A stretch of DNA of 64,000 nt, taken from NCBI RefSeq assembly GCF_039538145.1, contig NZ_BAABBV010000001.1:1612001-1676000 (forward strand). The letters run 5' to 3'. The position numbers and the translations under genes are program-made. The notes below the pieces were generated by a model, which had not been told where the DNA came from, did not search any database, and worked only from the letters and a program-made list of their open reading frames with translations. Origin of the DNA: Gryllotalpicola daejeonensis. GTDB lineage: Bacteria; Actinomycetota; Actinomycetes; Actinomycetales; Microbacteriaceae. This document shows positions 32,998 through 39,478 of the stretch, piece after piece. Numbering within the stretch: the first letter of the stretch is position 1; each line of letters opens with the position of its first letter.

Positions 32998-34619
32998 CAG
33001 TACACCTGCCCCGAGAAGCTGTCACCGAAGTCGGGGGCGCTCGCGGCGAGCGCGCGGCCGACGTCGGAGGTCGGGGAATCCTGCCGGGAGACGAGCCGGT
33101 GGAAGCTCTCGGGGTCGTGCACCTTCTCTTCCGCCGCCTTGCGCGTGATGGTGCCCGCGTTGACGAGGTCGGCGAGGTGCTGGTCCATCGTGTGCATGCC
33201 CTGCTCGCGGCCGGCCTGCATCATCGACGCGATCTGGTAGGTCTTGCCCTCGCGGATCAGGTTCGCGATGGCGGGGGTCGTGACCATGATCTCGGTCGCC
33301 ACCGCACGGCCGCGACCGCTCGCGCGCTTCACGAGCGTCTGGCAGACCACACCCTGCAGCGTCGAGGCGAGCTGCGCGCGCACCTGGCCCTGCTGGTGCG
33401 GCGGGAAGACGTCGATGACGCGGTCGATGGTCTGCGGGGCATCCTGCGTGTGCAGCGTCGCGAAGACGAGGTGACCCGTCTCGGCCGCGGTCAGCGCGAC
33501 CTGGATCGTCTCGAGATCGCGCAACTCGCCGATGAGGATGATGTCGGGGTCCTGGCGCAGCACGTGCTTGAGCGCCGCCGCAAAGCTATGCGTGTCGTTG
33601 CCGACCTCGCGCTGGTTCACGAGCGACTGCTTGTGCTTGTGCAGGAACTCGATCGGGTCCTCGACGGTCACGATGTGGTCGCTGCGGGTCTCGTTCGCCA
33701 GGTCGATGAGCGCCGCGAGGGTCGTCGACTTGCCGGAGCCCGTGGGGCCCGTGACGAGCACGAGACCGCGCGGCAGCGTCGAGAAGTGGCCGATCACCTC
33801 GGGGATGCCGAGCTGCTTCAGCGTCTTGATCTCGGTCGGAATGAGGCGGAAGGCCGCGCCGATCGCGCCGCGCTGCTGGTAGAAGTTCACACGGAAGCGC
33901 GCGTTGGCCGAGATCGTGTAGGCGAAGTCGAGCTCGAGCTCGTCGTTGAACTGCCGGCGCTGGGCCTCAGTCAGCAAGGTGTCGAGGGCGCGCGCGACCC
34001 GCTCGCGCGACCACGGCTCGGGGTCGAGCGCAGGGCGCAGGCCGCCGTCGACGCGGATCATCGGCGCCGCGTTCGCGGTCACGTGCAGGTCGGACGCGTT
34101 CCGCGCGACGACCTCGTGCAGGCACGCGATCAGGTCGCGGTCGGCGCGCGTCAACGCTTCGCGCTCGGCCTGCGTGAGCGCGTGCGTGGTGAGATCGTCG
34201 TCGGATGCCTCGGGCTGCGGCGGCGCGGGGACCGGCGTGGTGGGCTGCGGCTGCGGCTCCGGCTGCGGCGGCGCGGGGACCGGCGTGGTGGGCTGCGGCT
34301 CCGGCTGCGGCTGCGCGTAGGCGGGCGTCGCGGGCCACTGGGCGAGCTCGGGCGGGGTGCGCAGGGCGACGGTGGGCAGGTCTCCATTCGGCTTCGCCGC
34401 GTCGACCAGCGGGGCGGGGGCAGCCGAGTCGACCAGCGGAGCGGGGGGCGCCGAGTCGACCAGCGGGAAGCCGAGCTCACCGGTGGCCTCTGCCAGGCGG
34501 GCAGCACGGCGGCCGCCCGGGATCAGCGGGTGCGTCGGCTGCTCGACCGGGCGCGGCGACCAGCCGAAGACGGTGTCGTCACCCGGGTCTTCCGGAATCT
34601 CGTAGACGGGCTTGTCCAT
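32997..34619 (-). CDS. pilT: PilT, type IV pilus retraction ATPase with proline-rich N-terminal extension
   Basis: A 540-residue protein. The C-terminal 390 residues are a canonical PilT: ASDLHVTANAAPMIRVDG, Walker A GPTGSGKSTT (about 293), Asp box VTVEDPIEFLHKHKQ, Walker B DIILIGELRD, His box LVFATLHTQDAPQT, and the PilT-type AIRNLIRE-like segment AIANLIREGKTYQI. Residues 1-145 are an extra cytoplasmic tail with two copies of a Pro/Gln/Glu repeat (PQPTTPVPAPPQPEPQ) and LVDSA repeats. Part of the tail is translated from a REP-like element at 34379-34407. PilT proteins are usually 340-390 residues. The extension may bind a partner (inference). Confidence 0.93.
   Translation of the reverse strand: MDKPVYEIPEDPGDDTVFGWSPRPVEQPTHPLIPGGRRAARLAEATGELGFPLVDSAPPAPLVDSAAPAPLVDAAKPNGDLPTVALRTPPELAQWPATPAYAQPQPEPQPTTPVPAPPQPEPQPQPTTPVPAPPQPEASDDDLTTHALTQAEREALTRADRDLIACLHEVVARNASDLHVTANAAPMIRVDGGLRPALDPEPWSRERVARALDTLLTEAQRRQFNDELELDFAYTISANARFRVNFYQQRGAIGAAFRLIPTEIKTLKQLGIPEVIGHFSTLPRGLVLVTGPTGSGKSTTLAALIDLANETRSDHIVTVEDPIEFLHKHKQSLVNQREVGNDTHSFAAALKHVLRQDPDIILIGELRDLETIQVALTAAETGHLVFATLHTQDAPQTIDRVIDVFPPHQQGQVRAQLASTLQGVVCQTLVKRASGRGRAVATEIMVTTPAIANLIREGKTYQIASMMQAGREQGMHTMDQHLADLVNAGTITRKAAEEKVHDPESFHRLVSRQDSPTSDVGRALAASAPDFGDSFSGQVY
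34212..34318 (-). repeat. In-frame tandem repeat in the pilT linker
   Basis: A unit of about 50 bases containing GGCGCGGGGACCGGCGTGGT occurs twice, encoding two copies of TTPVPAPPQPEPQ. It gives a proline-rich linker that could expand or contract in 3n steps. Confidence 0.6.
34379..34407. repeat. REP-like unit inside the pilT coding region
   Basis: GGTCTCCATTCGGCTTCGCC then GCGTCGACC matches the units at 22593 and 38764. On the minus strand it is translated in frame as VDAAKPNGD, the same peptide theme (VDSAKPNGD) found in the FHA protein. Confidence 0.6.
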
Positions 34620-34634
34620 GGTTCTCCTCCGCCG

Positions 34635-36305
34635 CTAGGCGACGACTCGCAAAACTTCCTCGGGCGACGTCCAACCGGCGAGGCACTTCGCCCAGCCGTC
34701 TTCGCGAAGCGTCAGCATCCCCTGCTCACGCGCGACGCGCGCGATCTCGGCGCTCGACGCGCGCTCGACCGTGAGCCTCTCGATCTCTTCGCTCACCGCC
34801 ATGACCTCGTGCAGCGCCATGCGGCCGCGGTAGCCCGTGTTCGAGCACGCGCGGCAGCCCACCGGCCCGAAGAGCGTCGCCCCCTGCTCGAGAGCGCGGA
34901 GGGGGAATCCGATCGACTCCAGCCACTGCACGTCGGGCGCGACGGGCGCCTTGCAGCGCTCGCACAGGCGGCGCGCGAGCCGTTGCGCGACCACGCAGTC
35001 GAGGGCGGAGCTGACCAGGAACGGCTCGATGCCCATCTCGGTGACGCGCGTGACGGCGCTCGGGGCGTCGTTGGTGTGCAGCGTCGACAGCACGAGGTGG
35101 CCGGTGAGGGCGGCCTCGATGGCGATCTGGGCGGTCTCGTGGTCGCGGATCTCGCCGAGCAGCACCACGTCGGGGTCGGAGCGCAGGATGCTGCGCAGCG
35201 CGCTCGCGAACGTGAGGCCGGCCTTCGGGTTCACCTGCACCTGGTTGATGCCGGCCATGCGGTATTCGACCGGGTCCTCGACCGTGATCACGTTGATCTC
35301 GGGGCGGCTCACGGTGTTGAGCGTCGTGTAGAGCGTCGTCGACTTACCCGAGCCGGTCGGGCCCGTGACGAGGATCATGCCGTAGGGCTTCGTGTAGCTG
35401 GCCTTGAAGACCTCGAAGTTGCGCGGCATCAGCGCCAGGTTCTCGAGCGAGAGCGACGAGCTCGTGTTGTCGAGGATGCGCATGACGACCTTCTCGCCCC
35501 ACACCGTGGGAAGGGTCGCGACGCGGAGGTCGATCTTGCGGCCGCCGTGGCTGACAGACATCCGGCCGTCCTGCGGCTTGCGCCGCTCGGCGATGTCGAT
35601 GTCGCTCATGATCTTGAGGCGGCTGATGACGCCCGCCTGAATCGCCTTGGGAGCCGACTGCATCTCGTGCAGCACGCCGTCGATGCGGTAGCGCACGCGC
35701 ACCTCGTGCTCGCCGGGCTCGATGTGGATGTCGCTCGCGTTGTCTTGGATCGCCTGGCTCACGAGCAGGTTCACGAAGCGGACGATCGGAGCCTCGTCTT
35801 CGAGGATCTCGGTGTCGAAGGTGCTCGCGGCGGCTTCCTGCGCGCGCTCTTCCTCGAGCGTCGCGGTGAGGTCTGAGAGCTCGCCGTCAGCGCGGATGTA
35901 GCGGTTGAACGCGGCGTCGAGGTCGGCCGGGTCCGCCATGACGAGGGTGAGCGCGCGACCGGATGCCGCGCGCACATCGTCGATGGCCGGAAGGTCGTCG
36001 GGGTCCGCGGTCGCGACGAGCAGGTGGTCGCCCTCGAAGCCGATCGGAAGGACGTGGTGCCGCCTGAGGACCGTGGGGTTCACGAGGGCGGCGGCCTGGC
36101 GGTCGACGGGGTAGTCGGTCAGGTCGACGAGCTGGATGCCGGCGCGGGCTGCCCGGGCCTTGGCCACCTGGGCCGAGGACAGCACGCCCTCTTCGACGAG
36201 CGTTTCGATCGCCTGGGACTCGGCGGCCGGGGTAGCCGAGATCAGGTCGAGGTGCTCGATGGGCAGCGCGCCGTGGAGGATGAGGATCTCCGTGAGTGAC
36301 GCCAT
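34635..36305 (-). CDS. pilB: PilB, type IV pilus extension ATPase
   Basis: A 556-residue hexameric secretion ATPase. It has an N-terminal MshEN/GspE-N domain (about 1-150), then SDIHIEPGEHEVRVRYRIDG, Walker A GPTGSGKSTTLY (about 313), Asp box VITVEDPVEYRMAG, Walker B DVVLLGEIRDHETA, His box LVLSTLHTND and the zinc tetracysteine (CERCKAP and CRACSNTGYRGR). Start MASLTEILILHG is chosen because GAGGAGG sits eight to nine bases upstream; the frame is open for 32 more codons to 36401 but they are not conserved-looking. It is the first gene of the pilus operon. Confidence 0.93.
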   Translation of the reverse strand: MASLTEILILHGALPIEHLDLISATPAAESQAIETLVEEGVLSSAQVAKARAARAGIQLVDLTDYPVDRQAAALVNPTVLRRHHVLPIGFEGDHLLVATADPDDLPAIDDVRAASGRALTLVMADPADLDAAFNRYIRADGELSDLTATLEEERAQEAAASTFDTEILEDEAPIVRFVNLLVSQAIQDNASDIHIEPGEHEVRVRYRIDGVLHEMQSAPKAIQAGVISRLKIMSDIDIAERRKPQDGRMSVSHGGRKIDLRVATLPTVWGEKVVMRILDNTSSSLSLENLALMPRNFEVFKASYTKPYGMILVTGPTGSGKSTTLYTTLNTVSRPEINVITVEDPVEYRMAGINQVQVNPKAGLTFASALRSILRSDPDVVLLGEIRDHETAQIAIEAALTGHLVLSTLHTNDAPSAVTRVTEMGIEPFLVSSALDCVVAQRLARRLCERCKAPVAPDVQWLESIGFPLRALEQGATLFGPVGCRACSNTGYRGRMALHEVMAVSEEIERLTVERASSAEIARVAREQGMLTLREDGWAKCLAGWTSPEEVLRVVA

Positions 36306-36716
36306 GGGACCGTCCTCCTCACGGGTCGGGGGCTGCACGCCCCGGGGGTCGGCCCAGGGCTGCAGGTGGCCGGAAACGTCCGGGGGTCGGCCCGGACTCA
36401 AGCAAGGTAATCACCGGCTGACCAGGGCGACTATTCCCCATAGCAAGGGCCCCGCGTTTGCGGGGTGGGTGGGGGCGACGGGCCAGACGGCGCCTGGGGG
36501 ACGACGACGGGAACAGACGCGCTGCGCGGAGATGGGTCGATACGCAGAGCCTGGGTTAGGCATCCGTCTGCATATCGACCCATGTCTGCGCTCGGGACGC
36601 GCGCCACGCGAGGTGAGCGCGCTCGGGTCAGAGGCGCGCGCGCTACGCGAGGTGAGCGCGCGCGGGTCGGAGGTACGCGCGGGTCGGAGGCTGCGCGGGT
36701 CAGAGGTGCGGGCGGG
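36306..36716 (-). promoter_or_regulatory. 411-base region before the pilus operon: leader hairpins, inverted repeat, tandem repeats
   Basis: No gene. Nearest pilB lie two leader hairpins: one with GTCCGGG/CCCGGAC arms around 36376-36395, the other GGGG/CCCC near 36333-36345. The 14-mer CCGGGGGTCGGCCC occurs twice. A CCCCGC/GCGGGG palindrome at about 36451-36466 may end the upstream operon. Farther up are a long inverted repeat (36532-36583) and degenerate tandem repeats (36585-36725). A promoter for pilB must lie here but I cannot pick a convincing -35/-10 pair, and no c-di-GMP riboswitch core is visible. Confidence 0.4.
36532..36583. repeat. Long inverted repeat between the phospho-signalling and pilus operons
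   Basis: ATGGGTCGATA (36532-36542) and TATCGACCCAT (36573-36583) are perfect 11-bp arms. After one mismatch they extend by GCAGA/TCTGC, giving a 17-position stem whose loop contains a small GCCT/AGGC hairpin. It is the strongest structure in this gap; a bidirectional terminator without U-tract or a protein-binding site are the main options. No adjacent transposase. Confidence 0.6.
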
Positions 36717-36725
36717 TCAGAGGTG
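36620..36725. repeat. Degenerate tandem repeats carrying copies of the upstream gene's 3' end
   Basis: About five copies of GCGGGTCAGAGGTGC-like units (15-17 bases) run up to and include the last codons and TGA stop of the gene at 36717-37148. A longer unit, CGCGAGGTGAGCGCGC, occurs twice. The array looks like local slippage expansion of the gene's terminus. Confidence 0.55.
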
Positions 36726-37148
36726 CTGCAGGGCCCAGATGCCTGCGCCGGCCAGCACGATCACGCCCAGCCAGATCGCGCCGACGGTGATGAGGGCGCG
36801 ACGGCGCCAGGCGCGGCGGGCGTCGTTCTGGTGGGCGACGATCTCGCTGACGGAGATCGCGCGCGCGGTGCGCTGGCGGATCTTCCACTCCGCGTCGAAG
36901 TCCGGTACCTGGGTGACCTCGAGGTCGGTGCGCGCCTTGTAGCGCACGACGCTGCCGGCGGGAACCTCGGGCGGGCGGAAGTCGAGCAGGTGGATGTCTG
37001 TCACCGGCGGTGCCTGCGGGGCGAGCGCACGCCCGACCGTGAACTTCGTGGCGGATTCCGTCTGGGCGACGCGGCGGGCGAGGACCGGGGCGGTGTCCTC
37101 GATCGTGCCGTGGCCTTCGGTGACGACCGTGTCGTCGGTGTCAGGCAT
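36717..37148 (-). CDS. Small C-terminally anchored membrane protein
   Basis: 143 residues, unknown function. A soluble N-terminal part (MPDTDDTVVTEGHGTIEDTA and VTDIHLLDFRPPEVPAGSVV) is followed by a basic segment and one C-terminal transmembrane helix (about 121-141, ALITVGAIWLGVIVLAGAGIWAL), a tail-anchored layout. It overlaps the PP2C gene by eight bases and is the last gene of the kinase-to-phosphatase operon; a Thr-rich acidic N-terminus could be an FHA or kinase target (inference). Confidence 0.7.
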   Translation of the reverse strand: MPDTDDTVVTEGHGTIEDTAPVLARRVAQTESATKFTVGRALAPQAPPVTDIHLLDFRPPEVPAGSVVRYKARTDLEVTQVPDFDAEWKIRQRTARAISVSEIVAHQNDARRAWRRRALITVGAIWLGVIVLAGAGIWALQHL

Positions 37149-38082
37149 CGGGGGTGTCCTCGTGGTCTCCATCCGGCTGCGCTGAGTCGACCGGCGACGT
37201 TTCGAGACGCGGCGCTTCGCGCTGCTCCTCAACGATCGTGCTCTGCGGCGCTTCGCGCTGCTCCGGGGCGATCGTGCTCTGCGGCGCCTCGCGCTGCTCC
37301 GGGGCGTTCGCGGGTTCGGGGTTCGGAGCGACGTCGACCACGATGATCGTGATGTTGTCGTGGCCGCCGTGGTCAAGGGCGAGCTTCAGCAACAGGTCGA
37401 CCGCCTCGCCCGGGTCGTCGTGGTGGGCGAGCACATCGTAGAGCTCGGCCTCGCTGAGCTCGCCGTGCAGCCCGTCAGAGCAGATCAGGATGCGCTCCCC
37501 CGCCTCGACGGGGTGCACCCAGTAGTCCGCGGGGCTGTCCGGCGCGCCGACGGCACGGGTGATGACATTGCGGTGCTCGAAGTTCTCGGCCTCCTCTGGC
37601 GTGAGGTTGCCGGCATCCAATTGCTCCTGCATGTACGAGTGGTCGATCGTCATGCGCTCGAATCGCGCGCCGACGACGCGGTAGACGCGCGAATCGCCGA
37701 CGTTGAGCACGAGCCAGTACGGGATGCCGTCGTGCCTGACCTGCACCACCCCCGTGAGCGTGCTGCCCGCGCCGCGGCGGGTGCGGTCGCTGAGCGCGGC
37801 GACGGTCTGGTGCGCGCGGCGAATCGCGTCGGCGACCTCGTCGGGCCGCACGTCGTCGCGGCCGACGAGCCCCGAGAACGCCCGGACGACCGCGGCGCTC
37901 GCCACAGCTCCCGCGTCGTGGCCGCCCATGCCGTCGGCGACGATGTAGACCGGGTAGTCGGCGAGCAGCGAGTCCTCGTTGCCGCGGCGGTGACGACCGG
38001 TGTCGGTCGCCGCGGCCGTGCGCAGCTGCGGGTCGGCGCCGGTGACGACGACCGTCTGGTGGCGGCTGCTGTGATCAGGCAC
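37141..38082 (-). CDS. PP2C-family Ser/Thr protein phosphatase with repeated linker tail
   Basis: 313 residues. The metal-dependent phosphatase core (about 15-255) has RRGNEDSLLAD, VADGMGGHDAGAVAS, LNVGDSRVYR, ICSDGLHGELS and GGHDNITIIVVD, so all metal ligands are present. Residues 260-313 are a tail with three 12-residue repeats (EQREAPQSTIAP type) ending VDSAQPDGD, encoded by REP-like DNA and shared with the FHA protein next door. It presumably reverses phosphorylation by the operon's kinase. It overlaps both neighbours by eight bases. Confidence 0.93.
   Translation of the reverse strand: MPDHSSRHQTVVVTGADPQLRTAAATDTGRHRRGNEDSLLADYPVYIVADGMGGHDAGAVASAAVVRAFSGLVGRDDVRPDEVADAIRRAHQTVAALSDRTRRGAGSTLTGVVQVRHDGIPYWLVLNVGDSRVYRVVGARFERMTIDHSYMQEQLDAGNLTPEEAENFEHRNVITRAVGAPDSPADYWVHPVEAGERILICSDGLHGELSEAELYDVLAHHDDPGEAVDLLLKLALDHGGHDNITIIVVDVAPNPEPANAPEQREAPQSTIAPEQREAPQSTIVEEQREAPRLETSPVDSAQPDGDHEDTPDA
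37164..37305. repeat. REP-like DNA translated in the PP2C tail
   Basis: The stretch begins GGTCTCCATCCGGCTGCGCT, continues with CGACGTTTCGAGACGCGGC and CTCCTCAACG, then repeats a 36-base unit (GCTCTGCGGCGCTTCGCGCT plus CTCCGGGGCGATCGT). The minus strand reads it as three EQREAP-containing dodecads. It is nearly identical to 38764-38870 in the adjacent gene. Confidence 0.75.
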
Positions 38083-39478
38083 CCTGCACCACCTTCACCC
38101 CGAGCTCGCCGAGCATGAACTGCGGCGTCACGCGCGCGCGGTTGCGGGCGCCCAGCTCGGATTCCTCGTTGGTGTTCGGGTCGAGCAGCCACACTCCGTT
38201 GGTGGAGTCGAGGTCGGTCACCTGCCACTCGCCGCCGACGTACTCGAGCACCGCGTGGGTCGCCGACACCGACAGCGCGTCGTCGGTGACGGCGATCAGC
38301 TGCGCCCCCGGGTAGAGGGGATGCGGCGACGGGCGGCGACCGAGGATCGCCGACGTGCCGGTGAGTTCGACGCGGGCGCCCATCGACGTCTGGATCCACC
38401 AGCGCGCGCGACGGCGGGAAGAGACGACCGTCGCGTCGGCGCGGGCGCCGGAGATGATCGTCGCGTCGTCGTCGTACGGGTCGTCGTCGGCTGCGTGGTC
38501 GAGGTCGGCCGCGGCTTCATGCGGCTGCGCCGGGTCGGGCAGCGGCGGGGCCGCGGGCGCGGGTTCGGGCTCGCGCGACGGGACGACCGGCTGCGCCGGT
38601 GCGGGTACGGGCGCAGGCGCGGCCGCAGGCGACGGGGCCGGCGCGGCGGGCGGCGTTGCGAGGACCTGGGGTGAGTAGGGCGGCGTCGCGAGCGGTGGCG
38701 GGGCGATGACGGGGGATGCCGCAGGCGCGATCGTCTCGACGCGGGGCGCCGCGGCAGGGGTCGGGTCTCCATTCGGCTTCGCCGAGTCGACCAGCGACGT
38801 TTCGAGACGCGGCGCTTCGCGCTGCTCCGGGGCGATCGTGCTCTGCGGCGCTTCCCGCTGCTCGGCGGCGAAGATCACAGGCTCGACGGGAACGGGCTGC
38901 GGGTCGCGGGTGGGCAGTTGCGAAGCATCCGGCTCGACAATGCCCGGCATGGGCGCAATGAACCCGGCCGCGCTCACCGGGGTTTCCTCCAGCGGCTGCT
39001 GCGAGTCGTCCTGCGAGGGGATCGTGAGCGGCCCCTGCGGCGGGCGCTGCATCGACCAGACCAGCGGCTCGGAGGCGGCGCGCAGGTCGACGCGGTGCTG
39101 CAGACCGAGGGCGAGAGTCCACACCCACCAGGCGACCACGGCGAGCACCGTGTACCAGCCACTGCGGCCGAGGCGGCGGTTGATGCGGTGCGTCGCGATG
39201 AACAGCATGAGCGCGCCGAGCCAGCTCGAAAGCGGGATGACGAGGGCGATCAGCCAGAACTCGCTCAGGCCGCCGAGGCGGTAGACGGTCGCGATGTTGA
39301 CGAATGGGATCCACGCGCGCGACCGATCGACGCTCAGCGCCTCGAAGATGCGGTGCAGGCCGAGCGGCACGACGACGAGCCAGATGACCAGCGCTACCAC
39401 CAGGGGAACGACGAGCGCGGCCATCGCTGCCGCGCCGGCGAGCGAAACGTCAACGGCGTCCGAATAGGACGGGGTCAT
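38075..39478 (-). CDS. Membrane protein with C-terminal FHA domain
   Basis: 467 residues. Three or four N-terminal transmembrane helices (about 15-135) are separated by the conserved-looking loop LHRIFEALSVDRSRAWIPFV. A long Pro/Ala-rich linker (about 150-345) contains EQREAPQSTIAP/EQREAPRLETS repeats and VDSAKPNGD. The FHA domain (about 370-467) keeps GRR, SATHAVLEY and TDLDSTNGV, so phosphothreonine binding is likely; a TIISGARADATVV segment just before it contains candidate phosphothreonines. The start overlaps the upstream stop (ATGA) with GGAGGAG before it. It probably reads phosphorylation by the operon's kinase. Confidence 0.88.
   Translation of the reverse strand: MTPSYSDAVDVSLAGAAAMAALVVPLVVALVIWLVVVPLGLHRIFEALSVDRSRAWIPFVNIATVYRLGGLSEFWLIALVIPLSSWLGALMLFIATHRINRRLGRSGWYTVLAVVAWWVWTLALGLQHRVDLRAASEPLVWSMQRPPQGPLTIPSQDDSQQPLEETPVSAAGFIAPMPGIVEPDASQLPTRDPQPVPVEPVIFAAEQREAPQSTIAPEQREAPRLETSLVDSAKPNGDPTPAAAPRVETIAPAASPVIAPPPLATPPYSPQVLATPPAAPAPSPAAAPAPVPAPAQPVVPSREPEPAPAAPPLPDPAQPHEAAADLDHAADDDPYDDDATIISGARADATVVSSRRRARWWIQTSMGARVELTGTSAILGRRPSPHPLYPGAQLIAVTDDALSVSATHAVLEYVGGEWQVTDLDSTNGVWLLDPNTNEESELGARNRARVTPQFMLGELGVKVVQGA
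38764..38870. repeat. REP-like DNA translated in the FHA-protein linker
   Basis: GGTCTCCATTCGGCTTCGCC, GAGTCGACCAGCGACG and TTTCGAGACGCGGCGCTTCG followed by a 36-base unit. In frame it encodes two EQREAP repeats plus VDSAKPNGD. It shares near-identity with 37164-37305. Confidence 0.75.

Noticed and set aside
33099..35876. A 925-codon plus-strand open frame antisense to pilT and pilB
   Set aside because: Composition is typical of a GC-rich shadow; the minus strand encodes two clear secretion ATPases.
36306..36480. A c-di-GMP riboswitch upstream of pilB
   Set aside because: The conserved GEMM core sequences and the expected paired helices are not visible; only simple GC hairpins are.
36532..36583. 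Insertion-sequence terminal repeats
   Set aside because: The arms are only about 30 bases apart and no transposase or remnant is near.
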